Assembly: GCF_010233585.1 (NCBI RefSeq)
Contig: NZ_CP045997.1
Location: 6,809,018-6,873,017, forward strand
Reading direction: 5' to 3'
Source: Spirosoma endbachense
Lineage (GTDB): Bacteria; Bacteroidota; Bacteroidia; Cytophagales; Spirosomataceae
Length of the DNA: 64,000 nt
Translations under genes and position numbers: made by a program
Notes under the pieces: generated by a model
Seen by the model: only the letters and a program-made list of their open reading frames with translations
Databases searched by the model: none
Told to the model about the DNA's origin: nothing
In this document: positions 16,706 through 25,991 of the stretch, piece after piece
Layout of the letters: every line of letters starts with the position of its first letter
Position numbering within the stretch: the first letter of the stretch is position 1

Positions 16706-17212
16706 TTAATTCAGATCCCGCGTTGTTTCGAACAGGAACCAGGTACGGCGTTCGGTTTCGTCGATGTAAACTTCAAGCAGGCTCGCTGTCGCAACATCTT
16801 CCGCATCATCGGCAATTGTATGAGCATCACGCATATTTTTAGCCATCTTCTTGTTCTCGACAATCAGATCCGTGAGCATATCTTTCGGGGCTACGAAATC
16901 TTCATCATTGTCTTTTACGCGTTGCAACTGCGCAATGTGGGCTACAGATCGAATGGTGTTGCCGCCAATTTTCCGGACTCGTTCGGCTAACGGATCAATC
17001 GTTGCAAAAATCTGGTCGGCCTGTTCGTCCAGCAGCAGATGGTAGTCACGGAAGTGACGCCCAGACATATGCCAATGGTAATTCTTGGTTTTTATATAGA
17101 GCGCGAAGGCATCAGCAACAAGACGATTCAGCGACTCGGCCACTTTCTCTCTACCTTTCTCTTTAAGATCAGAGGGGGTATCCAGCGCTTCATTCTGGTT
17201 TATAGGACTCAT
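16706..17212 (-). CDS. dps: Dps-type ferritin-like DNA protection protein
   Basis: The 168-residue protein has the Dps ferroxidase signature: KTKNYHWHMSGRHFRDYHLLLDEQADQIF with the conserved His, Asp and Glu ligands shared between subunits. The core continues with DPLAERVRKIGG. Dps dodecamers oxidise and store iron with hydrogen peroxide and protect DNA under stress. The N-terminal tail (about 20 residues) is acidic and basic mixed, so DNA binding through the tail is uncertain. Two hairpins lie after its stop codon. Confidence 0.93.
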   Translation of the reverse strand: MSPINQNEALDTPSDLKEKGREKVAESLNRLVADAFALYIKTKNYHWHMSGRHFRDYHLLLDEQADQIFATIDPLAERVRKIGGNTIRSVAHIAQLQRVKDNDEDFVAPKDMLTDLIVENKKMAKNMRDAHTIADDAEDVATASLLEVYIDETERRTWFLFETTRDLN

Positions 17213-17285
17213 GATTCAGTTCGTTTAAGTCGAAATTCTTTCCTCAGAGAAACCTTATTTATATCCGATTGTTCGCCAGGATCAC

Positions 17286-18482
17286 TTAAAAACGGGCTAA
17301 TACTTTCTCCGATACGGTTTTGCCGATCGACAGTGACGACGTAGCAGCTGGCGAAGGTGCATTGACCACATTGATCGCCTTATCGCTTTCCAGAATAGCA
17401 AAGTCGTCGAGTAAACCGCCCGTTCGATCACACGCCTGCGCCCGAACACCTGCACCACCCTCTTCGAGATCTGTTTCCTGAACTTCGGGTATTAACTCTT
17501 GCAAGGCTTTTGTAAAAGCTGATTTCGAGAAAGAACGATACATTTCTCCCAGACCAGTTTGCCAGTATTTGGCCGCTACCTTCTGAAAACCCGGCCAGGC
17601 CAGTGTTTCAAAGAGTTCTTTGAGGTTTATGTCTGACTTTGTGTAGCCTTCGCGCTGGAAAGCCAGCACAGCATTTGGTCCTGCCTCCACGCCCCCATGA
17701 ATCATCCGGGTAAAGTGAACACCAAGGAATGGGAAATTCGGATCTGGGACAGGGTAAATCAGATTTTTAACCAGATGCTGTTTCTCCGGCCGAATCTTGT
17801 AATACTCGCCCCGGAATGGCACAATACGCACGTCAACGGGTTCACGCTGCGTTAGCTGGGCAATTTTATCGGAATATAGGCCGGCACAATTAACCACAAG
17901 TTTCGTCTCATAGCGAGCTTTATTGGTCACCACGATACTCAGGCTAGTGCCAGGTGTCACCTGCTCAACACGTTCAGAAAGTCGGATTTCGCCCCCTAGT
18001 CCCTGAAACTTCTCAGCGTATTTGTCAGATACCTGTTTATAGTCAATAATGCCCGTTTGCGGCACAAACATACCCGCAACACCATTCACATGCGGCTCAA
18101 TTTCATGCATCTCAGGTAGCGATAATCGTTTTAAACCGGTCAGGCCATTGCGTTGACCTCGTTCATAGAGCGTATCTAACTGAGGGAGTTCCTCCTGCTT
18201 TGTAGCTACTACGATTTTCCCACAAAGGTCATAGGGAATGCCCTCGGCATCGCAGAAGTCAATCAGCATATGATAGCCGTTGATGCAGTTGGTTGCTTTC
18301 AGGCTTCCCGGTTTATAATACAATCCGGAGTGAATTACCCCGCTATTGTGTCCGGTCTGGTGCCGGGCTACAGCCGGTTCTTTCTCAATCAAAATGACCT
18401 TCAGTTCAGGTCGTTGCTGTTTTAGTTGCAGAGCTGTGGCTAATCCCACAATGCCACCGCCAATAATTACTACGTCTGTCAT
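17286..18482 (-). CDS. lhgO: L-2-hydroxyglutarate oxidase, FAD-dependent
   Basis: The 398-residue protein starts MTDVVIIGGGIVGLATALQL, a GxGxxG FAD-binding site, and continues RHQTGHNSGVIHSGLYYKPGS, which is typical of LhgO. The C-terminal GAGVRAQACD and NAPSPAATSSLSIG are also conserved. LhgO oxidises L-2-hydroxyglutarate to 2-oxoglutarate, removing a metabolic side product. The frame opens at 18608, but ATG at 18482 is chosen because a TACCTTTG promoter box lies 25 nt upstream of it. Confidence 0.93.
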   Translation of the reverse strand: MTDVVIIGGGIVGLATALQLKQQRPELKVILIEKEPAVARHQTGHNSGVIHSGLYYKPGSLKATNCINGYHMLIDFCDAEGIPYDLCGKIVVATKQEELPQLDTLYERGQRNGLTGLKRLSLPEMHEIEPHVNGVAGMFVPQTGIIDYKQVSDKYAEKFQGLGGEIRLSERVEQVTPGTSLSIVVTNKARYETKLVVNCAGLYSDKIAQLTQREPVDVRIVPFRGEYYKIRPEKQHLVKNLIYPVPDPNFPFLGVHFTRMIHGGVEAGPNAVLAFQREGYTKSDINLKELFETLAWPGFQKVAAKYWQTGLGEMYRSFSKSAFTKALQELIPEVQETDLEEGGAGVRAQACDRTGGLLDDFAILESDKAINVVNAPSPAATSSLSIGKTVSEKVLARF

Positions 18483-18506
18483 GCCAAAATGGCTAATTGC
18501 CAGCCG

Positions 18507-18514
18507 CAAAGGTA
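18507..18514 (-). promoter_or_regulatory. -7 promoter box of lhgO
   Basis: On the minus strand the sequence is TACCTTTG, an exact TAnnTTTG match, 24 nt before the lhgO ATG. It supports the choice of start codon. Confidence 0.6.
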
Positions 18515-18697
18515 CAGCGTAACGACAGTTTATCGCTAAAAAACGGCCATAACGAAAATCCCGGTATAGCCTCCCCATTGTTTTCGCCCTGGTTTTACAG
18601 GAGTTCACCTATTTTCAAGAGATAAGATTGATTCCAATATCGTTGGAGCGAGCAGTTTAGTATCCTGAACCACCGATCAAACATTAGCAATTCTATT

Positions 18698-18705
18698 TAT
18701 CTTTG
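18698..18705 (+). promoter_or_regulatory. candidate -7 promoter box of the OsmC gene
   Basis: TATCTTTG matches TAnnTTTG. It precedes an in-frame GTG at 18720 and the preferred ATG at 18792. Confidence 0.45.
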
Positions 18706-18791
18706 GTAGAAGGCTTACGGTGATACATGGCAGCGATAGCGCAAGCCTTGAGCGTTATGTACAACGTGTTGGAAACATTCTCTTCAGTAGC

Positions 18792-19190
18792 ATGAAAATT
18801 TCGGCCAGTATAAAAAGTGCGTTTAATCACCAGGAGACCGTAGTACAGACAAATGAATCGGCAACAACCATGCAGATTTCTACAAAATCGTCTGGTTTTG
18901 GATCATCCATAAATGGTGGCGAACTGCTGCTGCTGTCATTAGCTACCTGCTTCTGCAACGACATCTATCGGGAGGCAGGCAAGAGAAACATAGCCGTTTC
19001 GGGGGTAGAAGTCCTGGTTACAGGTGAGTTTGGCGCAGAAGGAGAGCCGGGATCAAATTTTACGTATAAAGCCAATGTAATCTCGGAGGCACCACCAGCT
19101 GAAATCGAAGAATTGATTCGGTACACTGACCAAATCGCAGAAGTGCATAATACCTTGAGGAAAGGTCTGAGCATTACGTTGACGACATAA
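18792..19190 (+). CDS. OsmC-family protein
   Basis: The 132-residue protein has the OsmC/Ohr fold features: a central GELLLLSLATCFCNDIYREA with the conserved Cys pair region, and the beta-rich ends. OsmC-type proteins reduce organic peroxides with a reactive cysteine. Here the first cysteines fall in ATCFCN, not in the two-site arrangement of Ohr, so this is a generic OsmC member. The start is ATG at 18792 (MKISASIKSAFNHQE). A GTG at 18720 would add 24 residues and sits 14 nt after a promoter box, so the longer form is possible. Confidence 0.85.
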   Translation: MKISASIKSAFNHQETVVQTNESATTMQISTKSSGFGSSINGGELLLLSLATCFCNDIYREAGKRNIAVSGVEVLVTGEFGAEGEPGSNFTYKANVISEAPPAEIEELIRYTDQIAEVHNTLRKGLSITLTT

Positions 19191-19198
19191 GGTAGGCG

Positions 19199-19211
19199 GT
19201 TGCAAAAGTCA
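19199..19211. repeat. left 13-bp inverted repeat flanking map
   Basis: GTTGCAAAAGTCA is the exact inverse complement of the sequence at 20221-20233. A second shared word, CTAAAAT, lies at 19221 and, inverted, at 20207. The map gene lies between the repeats. Confidence 0.6.
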
Positions 19212-19310
19212 GTGCCTGTCCTAAAATTGCCCATATATCGGTAAGCCAACTAACACTTATCAGAACTTTTGCGCTAGCCATACCGATTATAGAACTAAAA
19301 GAATTAAGTT

Positions 19311-20072
19311 ATGTCCTTGAAATCTGAGGAAGACCTGATCGGTATGCAGCATATTAGCCAGGTTGTTGGGTCAACCCTTAAGCTTATGCAGCAATATGCC
19401 CGCCCAGGTATGTCGACGCTTGATCTGGACCAATACGGTCGACAACTTCTGGAACAGCACGGTGCCCGATCGGCCCCTAAACTCACCTATGGCTTTCCGG
19501 GCTGGACCTGTATTAGCTTAAACGAGGAAGTTTGTCATGGTATTCCATCGGCGAAACGAATCCTTCAGGAAGGAGATCTGGTCAATATCGATGTATCGGC
19601 CGAACTAAATGGCTACTGGTCAGATAATGGTGGTTCCTTTGTGTTGGGGCAGGATATTCATCAACATAGTGCACTGGTGGAAGCGTCGAAGCGAATTCTG
19701 GCCAAAGCTATTAGCCAGATCCGAGGGGGTGTACAAATCGCTGCGATTGGACGCTTCATTGAAACAGAAGCCAAACGAAACGGCTATCGGGTCATCAAGA
19801 ATCTGGCCGGGCATGGCGTAGGCCGGAGCTTGCATGAAGAGCCGCATGAGATTCTTTGCTACTATGATCGGACGAACAAAGATCGATTCAGAAAGAACTC
19901 GGTTGTGGCCATTGAAACGTTTTTATCCACCAAAGCCACGTATGCACACGAGAAAGGCGATGGGTGGACGTTAATTGCCAGGGACAGTTTTGCGGTGCAG
20001 CATGAACACACCATTGTCGTTACGGATAAGCACCCGATCATCCTGACTGCCGCAAATCAGTTATGGAATTAG
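19311..20072 (+). CDS. map: type I methionine aminopeptidase
   Basis: The 253-residue protein has the five metal ligands of methionine aminopeptidase in order: Asp in NIDVSAELNGYW, Asp in SDNGGSF, His in GHGVGRSLHEEPH, Glu in VAIETFLS, and Glu in QHEHTIVVT. It removes the initiator methionine from nascent proteins. It starts at ATG 19311 and has the normal length. It is not beside secY or rpsM, where the housekeeping map usually sits, so it may be a second copy. It lies inside a 1-kb segment bounded by 13-bp inverted repeats. Confidence 0.9.
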   Translation: MSLKSEEDLIGMQHISQVVGSTLKLMQQYARPGMSTLDLDQYGRQLLEQHGARSAPKLTYGFPGWTCISLNEEVCHGIPSAKRILQEGDLVNIDVSAELNGYWSDNGGSFVLGQDIHQHSALVEASKRILAKAISQIRGGVQIAAIGRFIETEAKRNGYRVIKNLAGHGVGRSLHEEPHEILCYYDRTNKDRFRKNSVVAIETFLSTKATYAHEKGDGWTLIARDSFAVQHEHTIVVTDKHPIILTAANQLWN

Positions 20073-20220
20073 AATCCCGATCATTTCAGCACCAATTGCT
20101 ATAAAGGCAGTTGTGGTTGCAACAGTAAAAGACAAAGCGAATCAGGCTATCAGCTGACCCCAATAAAAGCGATGTTCTATACCAGGTCAATTCAAAGTGG
20201 TAGCCTATTTTAGTCCATAT

Positions 20221-20233
20221 TGACTTTTGCAAC
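20221..20233. repeat. right 13-bp inverted repeat flanking map
   Basis: TGACTTTTGCAAC is the inverse complement of 19199-19211. It lies 22 nt before the convergent transferase gene's stop. Confidence 0.6.
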
Positions 20234-20254
20234 AACTATGATTAGCCTGACCTA

Positions 20255-21541
20255 TCACTTTAGTTGCCCTTCTACCCAATCCAGGCCACGACCGTAGAGT
20301 GCGTGGGCAAACTGAACCCGGTTATCAAAATCAGCATTAGCCGTACGGCCTTCGGTCATGAATTGCCGAACCAGACGGGCATTGTCGGATGCCAGCGGTT
20401 GCTCATATTGAGCGTCGCTTTCTGTACGAAAAGGGGCAAATACAGGTGACTCGCCCTCAAAATGCTGATAAAACAGATGCCCTCTTGGCGTCCGGACAGC
20501 ACACAAAATGCCGCTCGACCGGCTGGTCGACGGAGCAAGACTACCTTCCAGACCGCGTTTAAGAACAATGGCAGCGTCAAATCCGGCCATTAGAGCAAGC
20601 TCGGCCATCTTCATCTGGTAAGTGATATGAAATACCGACGTCACCAGAATTTGTGCGTGGCAAGGGTTCAGTACTTTTTCAAGCGTAGCCAGAAATGGGC
20701 GTTTTATGATGGTCTGCCGCCGATCGACCCACCGATTAAGGGCAGGCGAAAGCGCTTTCTGGTCGAGTACCCAGCCATACCGCTCCAAAGGTGTATCGAG
20801 TTCATGATTACTTTGTAAAAACTGACACCCGAGATGCATGTATAAATCAAGCGCATTCAGCGTAAATTTCGGCCCCCCCGAGCGCCCTACCATCGAAACG
20901 GCTCCATACCCCCGCTTCTGAAAAGACTGTGCCAGCAGTGGAGTTATCAGGTAGCTGTTATCGACACCATCAAAAGGTTCGGCAAGCTGAATTAGTGGCC
21001 GATCGGCACAACTAATAGGGCCGAAACCGGGCGAAAATGTACTCTCAGCAGCCTTCATCAGACCATGATATTCTTCATTGGTTTCGTGTCTGACCCGCAT
21101 GATGCTGGCCGCCAGTCCCCGAAATGTTTCGCAATCCGTATCCGCATCGGCACCATCACTAAACAGATAATCTCCTAGCTGGTGCGCTTCACTTACCTGT
21201 AGATTGTGGCCTCTTACTAATTTAGTGGCAATCGGATGTAAGCCCACTGGCAAATCAGGGCATACTTTATTAATGAAAAAAGTGGGATGTGAAAATGCTC
21301 CCTTGCCAATGACCTCCTCCAGTGCCATTTCGTCTTTAGTCGGTCCTTTCGCGATCAATGCGCCCAGAAATGCCCCCCGTTGAAGCGGATGCGACATTGG
21401 ATCTTCCAGGGCAGCACGACATTCGACCAGCAACTCAGGCGTAAGCGGCTTACTGCCATACTTGCCAATGCCAATGTGCTTGATACCTCGACCAAGTGCC
21501 GTGTCGACGGGCGCGTCTAAAGCCAGATTAACGATTGACAT
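20255..21541 (-). CDS. TrpD2-like glycosyltransferase-3 family protein (phosphoribosyltransferase-like)
   Basis: The 428-residue protein resembles the anthranilate phosphoribosyltransferase / thymidine phosphorylase superfamily. It has an N-terminal helical domain (SHPLQRGAFLGALIAKGPT), a SMVGRSGGPKFTLNALDLYMHLG segment, and a C-terminal VLKRGLEGSLAPSTSRSSG that resembles the TrpD nucleotide-binding loop. It lacks the strict TrpD substrate motifs and is longer than TrpD, so anthranilate is not the likely substrate. It is best called TrpD2/YbiB-like, function unknown. Start ATG 21541 (MSIVNLALDAPV); the frame opens at 21643. Confidence 0.65.
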   Translation of the reverse strand: MSIVNLALDAPVDTALGRGIKHIGIGKYGSKPLTPELLVECRAALEDPMSHPLQRGAFLGALIAKGPTKDEMALEEVIGKGAFSHPTFFINKVCPDLPVGLHPIATKLVRGHNLQVSEAHQLGDYLFSDGADADTDCETFRGLAASIMRVRHETNEEYHGLMKAAESTFSPGFGPISCADRPLIQLAEPFDGVDNSYLITPLLAQSFQKRGYGAVSMVGRSGGPKFTLNALDLYMHLGCQFLQSNHELDTPLERYGWVLDQKALSPALNRWVDRRQTIIKRPFLATLEKVLNPCHAQILVTSVFHITYQMKMAELALMAGFDAAIVLKRGLEGSLAPSTSRSSGILCAVRTPRGHLFYQHFEGESPVFAPFRTESDAQYEQPLASDNARLVRQFMTEGRTANADFDNRVQFAHALYGRGLDWVEGQLK

Positions 21542-22260
21542 GTGCGATATAGGGAGGAAAAAGGTATATACGTAAAAGTAAGCGGGAAGTAACGAACTAC
21601 TTGTTATTGGGCAAATTGTGAGCCACAGCCACGAATAGGCCAATTACCTTCCTTTATAGTCTGCAATAGCATAGCATTAAGTGATTAGACGTAAAGGAAT
21701 CTGGTCAATTTTATTACTACCAAACCAGGCACTTTATACCAAGATATAACTGTGTTGGCTGCTGGAAAGCCGTATTTCTTAGCAACTGGCCAACAAAATC
21801 AGTTATAGCTTGCTGCTGGATTTTGCTCGTTGTTCCGGGTATCTGCGCCAGAAAACAGTCAGCCTTCATTGTCGTTGGCTAAACAAGTTTACAACATTAT
21901 ACCATATACTCAAAATTTAGCCCATGCATTTCACAATAAATAATATACATTATTTTGATTTCATATTATTTATCAAAATTTTATCAATTATATCATTTCT
22001 TTACTTAAAATGCGTCCATTAACAAGTATCTTATTCAAACTACTTTGGGGTATCAACCGTTAGAGTACAGGTGGTAATACGACTGGCTGTGCCTGAAAAC
22101 ACTAGCGTCGACCCATAATTCGTTATCGATTGACGTAACAGGGCAGAATCAATTGCCCGGTTATAGCCCATTCTAAAATTCTTAGTTGTGAATTTTTTAT
22201 GGGTATACTTGCCAGAAGGCAAACCACCTATTTTTACACCTAAATCACTTTTCGGTATAG
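21542..22260. other. AT-rich gap with no clear gene
   Basis: 719 bp between divergent genes. It contains an AT-rich core (about 21890-22020) with an inverted repeat ATAAATAATAT at 21936-21946 and its complement at 21963-21973. The only open frame is 22040-22222 on the minus strand, 60 residues, which I do not recognise; it could be a remnant. I see no promoter box that fits the consensus well. Confidence 0.5.
22040..22222 (-). pseudogene. possible gene remnant, unidentified
   Basis: A 60-residue frame (MPSGKYTHKKFTTKNFRMGY...) ends TSRITTCTLTV-like with many Thr and Ser. It has no recognisable motif and lies in a poorly coding AT-rich gap. It could be a small gene, a fragment or chance; I call it only weakly. 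Confidence 0.2.
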
Positions 22261-25200
22261 ATGGCGGAACGCATCACCTACGGCAAAACGTGGTGGGGAC
22301 AGCAATGGCTCAACGCTCTGACAAGCATTGACATGGCCAATCGGCTACCACGTGGCAAAACGTATGCCAATAAAGGAGCTGTACAGGGATTAACTATTTC
22401 TACTAATCAGATCTCAGCTTCCATTAAAGGGTCGGCTCCCCGACCTTATCGGACCAAGCTGACCGTGCAGTTGTTTACTGAAGCCGAAAAAGAAAGTTTG
22501 CTGACCGAAATCCGGGAAAACCCGGCCATACTGGCTCAACTCTTAAATCGGCAGCTTCCACCCGAACTGATCGAATTTGCAAACCGGCAGGGAACGCAGC
22601 TGTTTCCGCACTCATTCCGGGATTTGATTATGGGCTGCTCCTGCCCTGATGAAGCCGTACCCTGCAAACATCTTGCAGCTGTCATCTATGTGGTGGCCAA
22701 CGAAATTGACCGCAATCCATTTCAGGTTTTTCTGCTGAAAGGACTGGATATTCTGGCCGAATTACAGAAAGGGCAGCTGGATTCTGTTACCGGCAGCATG
22801 AATACGGTTATCTCTTTTCGGGAAATAGGTACCGATGAGTTGCCCGACGACGAAGACTGGCATCCTGACGATAAAATTCGGGCTGGACTTGATTTTGCGA
22901 CCATCCCGCCTTTAGCCGACCAGTTGCTGGGCCTATTATCAACCGATGTTACGTTTACAAAGAGCGATTTTCATAAGTCGCTTTCCAAAGCGTACAAACT
23001 CTTCAGCAAGCCACTTCTGGAGAAGTCTTTACTACAGCCTGTTCCAGACGATGAACCTCATCCTGACCCGAGCGATAGCATTGAGCTGCAACTCGATGAG
23101 GTCATGAAGGTCAAAAAGATCAGTATGTTCAGCGAACACGGCGAACCGCGCTCCATTGCGGGCTTTGCCATGGGTGACCTGACTAGCTGGCTCGACCGGC
23201 TCACCGAAGCCGACTGGCCCGAGATGAGTGATTCGGTAAGAGCCTTGTATCTGACTCAGCAATTTTCGGCTGCCCTGCTCCGCCGGGGTGCTGTAGTGCC
23301 TCAACTGCTGAAAGTCGGGCCTACCGAAGATCAGTATCGGGTACGATGGCTACCCGCCATGCTTAACGAAACGATTAAAGACCTGACCAGTCAACTGGCA
23401 ACCCAAATTCCGCCAACGTTACTGACGGTACGTTGGCAAAAAGAATGGCTGGCCCTACCCGACGATCAACAGCTATTGACGTTATGCTCCCTTTTTCTGC
23501 GTCGGGTAATCAAACCGAGTACGATCGAACTCTGGGAGCGTTGGCCACTGGAAGATGCTGATCGATTGTTCTTTGGGGTTGAAACCTTACGTTTTGAGGG
23601 TTTCGGTCGAAAAGAAATGCCATTAGCCATACAACTTTGGCTCAATGATTTCTTCCTGACCCACAAACGATTTGTTCCCATTCTGGCCGTTGAAGACAGT
23701 GAATGGGGCGATGAATTCCGGTTAAGTCTGCTCATTCGCGACCGCGAAGAAGTAAATACAACCGCAGCACCCGAACAACCCATTCCGCTGCCAGAACTGC
23801 TCACGAAAAAGAAGCATGAGCGAATTCGGATGGCCGTTTTACAGGATTTGCTGGTGCTGTCGCGACACTTTCCTGATCTGGCAAAATTAACGAAAATGGG
23901 AGGCCCTGCTTACCTGTCGTACTCACCCGATGAGTTTGTGAAGGTTCTGCTGGAAACGCTTCCCCGCATGCAACTCCTGGGCATCGCGCTCTGGTTGCCC
24001 AAGTCGCTCCAGCACTGGGTCAGACCGCAGGTAGGGGCTCGGTTGAAAGCCAAAGTCACGGATAAAAACGCGTTCATGCGGCTTGAAGACATGCTCATGT
24101 TTGATTGGCAGGTGGCTCTTGGCGACGAGATGGTAGGGGTCAACGAGTTTCAAAAATTAGTCAGCACCTCGAAAGGCCTTGTTAAAATTAAGGATCAATA
24201 TGTACTGATCGATCCCGCTGAGCTTACCAAACTGTATAAACAACTCGAAAATCCGCCTGAACTGACCGGCTCTGACCTGCTTAAAGCAGCACTGGCTGAA
24301 GAATACAAAGGTGCCCGGATCGGCCTGACAGCAGAGGTTCGTAAGCTAGTCAAACAGTTTACAGACAGTGAAGCACAACCGTTGCCCGAAGCGCTGAATG
24401 CTACACTTCGCCCCTATCAGCAGCGTGGCTATGACTGGCTCCTTAAAAATACAACTCTGGGCATGGGCAGCCTCCTGGCCGACGATATGGGGCTGGGTAA
24501 AACGCTCCAGATCATTGCCCTCCTGTTGAAATTTAAGCAGGAAGGACGCTTTAAGAAGCAAAAAGGGTTGGTTGTGCTGCCCACGACGCTATTGACAAAC
24601 TGGCAGAAAGAGATTGCCCGATTCGCCCCCGATCTAAAAGCACGGGTCTATCATGGCGCGAATCGAAAACTACCAACTGCTACCACTAAAGCCGACGATT
24701 ATGATTTGCTGTTAACTACGTACGGCGTAGTCCGATCTGACCTCGACACCCTCAAGAAATTGACGTGGGCAACGGTCGTCATCGATGAGGCTCAGAACAT
24801 CAAAAATCCGGACACAGAACAAACGAAGGCCGTAAAAGCACTGAAAGCTCCGATTCGGATTGCGCTCAGTGGTACACCCGTTGAAAACCGTTTGTCGGAA
24901 TTCTGGAGTATCATGGACTTCGTAAACAGAGGGTATCTAGGTGGGCTAGGTAAATTCAATGAGGATTTTGGAAAACCCATTCAGCAGGAACGCGACCACC
25001 AGAAACTCGAACTATTCCGGCGTGTAACGAGCCCTTTCCTGCTCCGGCGTATCAAAACGGATCGCAGTATCATTACCGACCTACCCGATAAAATTGAGAA
25101 CGACCAGTTTTGCTCCCTCACAACCGAACAGGCAGCATTGTATGAAAGCGTGGTGCAGGAGAGTCTGCGGGCTATTGAAGAGAAGGATGGCATTGCCCGC

Positions 25201-25830
25201 CGTGGTCTGGTATTGAAACTAATGACGGCTCTGAAGCAAATTGGAAACCATCCCTATCAATACCTTAAACGAGGCAATAGCCGGGGAACCGGTCCGTCGC
25301 CTGCGCTGTCTGGCAAAGCTACGTTATTGCTCAATCTGCTGGAAAACATCTATGCCAGCCACGAAAAAGTATTGATTTTCACGCAGTATCGCGAGATGGG
25401 TGAATTACTCCAGCAGTTCATCCAGCAGACGTTTGGTACACAACCTTTATTTCTGCACGGCGGCTCTTCCCGATCAGAGCGGGATCAGATGGTTGAACAA
25501 TTTCAGCGCAACCGGAGCGATCACACATTTATTCTATCTCTCAAAGCAGGTGGTACGGGTCTGAATCTGACCCAGGCAAACCACGTCATCCATTACGATT
25601 TATGGTGGAATCCGGCCGTTGAGGCTCAAGCCACTGATCGCGCTTTCCGCATCGGCCAGACCAAAAATGTACTGGTTTACCGGCTTATGAACCAGGGAAC
25701 GCTCGAAGAAAAAATCGATGCGATGATCCGCTCGAAACGTGAACTGGCCAATCTGAGTGTCCAGACCGGCGAAACCTGGCTCGGCGATCTGAGCGATTCA
25801 GAACTGAAAGAATTGGTAATGCTGGGGTAA
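22261..25830 (+). CDS. SWIM zinc-finger SNF2-type helicase
   Basis: The 1189-residue protein has a SWIM zinc finger near residues 125-137 (CSCPDEAVPCKH), a long middle region, and a SNF2 ATPase: DDMGLGKT (Walker A, about 740-747), DEAQN (motif II, about 842), and a helicase C domain with FTQYREMG, GGTGLNLTQAN and DRAFRIGQ (about 1124). SNF2 proteins translocate on double-stranded DNA and remodel protein-DNA complexes. The SWIM element is found in bacterial SNF2 proteins of unsettled role. It is an orphan gene with no nuclease or methylase beside it, so I do not call it a defence gene. Confidence 0.9.
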   Translation: MAERITYGKTWWGQQWLNALTSIDMANRLPRGKTYANKGAVQGLTISTNQISASIKGSAPRPYRTKLTVQLFTEAEKESLLTEIRENPAILAQLLNRQLPPELIEFANRQGTQLFPHSFRDLIMGCSCPDEAVPCKHLAAVIYVVANEIDRNPFQVFLLKGLDILAELQKGQLDSVTGSMNTVISFREIGTDELPDDEDWHPDDKIRAGLDFATIPPLADQLLGLLSTDVTFTKSDFHKSLSKAYKLFSKPLLEKSLLQPVPDDEPHPDPSDSIELQLDEVMKVKKISMFSEHGEPRSIAGFAMGDLTSWLDRLTEADWPEMSDSVRALYLTQQFSAALLRRGAVVPQLLKVGPTEDQYRVRWLPAMLNETIKDLTSQLATQIPPTLLTVRWQKEWLALPDDQQLLTLCSLFLRRVIKPSTIELWERWPLEDADRLFFGVETLRFEGFGRKEMPLAIQLWLNDFFLTHKRFVPILAVEDSEWGDEFRLSLLIRDREEVNTTAAPEQPIPLPELLTKKKHERIRMAVLQDLLVLSRHFPDLAKLTKMGGPAYLSYSPDEFVKVLLETLPRMQLLGIALWLPKSLQHWVRPQVGARLKAKVTDKNAFMRLEDMLMFDWQVALGDEMVGVNEFQKLVSTSKGLVKIKDQYVLIDPAELTKLYKQLENPPELTGSDLLKAALAEEYKGARIGLTAEVRKLVKQFTDSEAQPLPEALNATLRPYQQRGYDWLLKNTTLGMGSLLADDMGLGKTLQIIALLLKFKQEGRFKKQKGLVVLPTTLLTNWQKEIARFAPDLKARVYHGANRKLPTATTKADDYDLLLTTYGVVRSDLDTLKKLTWATVVIDEAQNIKNPDTEQTKAVKALKAPIRIALSGTPVENRLSEFWSIMDFVNRGYLGGLGKFNEDFGKPIQQERDHQKLELFRRVTSPFLLRRIKTDRSIITDLPDKIENDQFCSLTTEQAALYESVVQESLRAIEEKDGIARRGLVLKLMTALKQIGNHPYQYLKRGNSRGTGPSPALSGKATLLLNLLENIYASHEKVLIFTQYREMGELLQQFIQQTFGTQPLFLHGGSSRSERDQMVEQFQRNRSDHTFILSLKAGGTGLNLTQANHVIHYDLWWNPAVEAQATDRAFRIGQTKNVLVYRLMNQGTLEEKIDAMIRSKRELANLSVQTGETWLGDLSDSELKELVMLG

Positions 25831-25852
25831 ATTTCAAAAAAAGGTTAATTGG

Positions 25853-25946
25853 ATGAGTTTAGGACTTTCGCTGAGAGCCGTGCCACGGTTACCAATGATG
25901 GATAAACAAACCGTGGCACGGCTCTCAGCGAAAGTCCTAAACTCAT
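25853..25946. repeat. BIME-like palindromic element, copy 1
   Basis: A perfect 38-bp inverted repeat around a 17-18 nt loop lies between the convergent stops of the SNF2 and CPBP genes. Each arm contains GGACTTTCGCTGAGAG followed by the core CCGTGCCACGG, which is itself a palindrome. Related copies are at 29242, 43572 and 58151. Confidence 0.85.
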
Positions 25947-25991
25947 ATGAAAGTACAGAGCAGCAAAAATTGTGCGTGAACAATTTTTCTG

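Noticed and set aside
22261..25830. Defence-system helicase (DISARM- or DndABCDE-like)
   Set aside because: The SNF2 gene has no methylase, nuclease or Phospholipase-D partner beside it.
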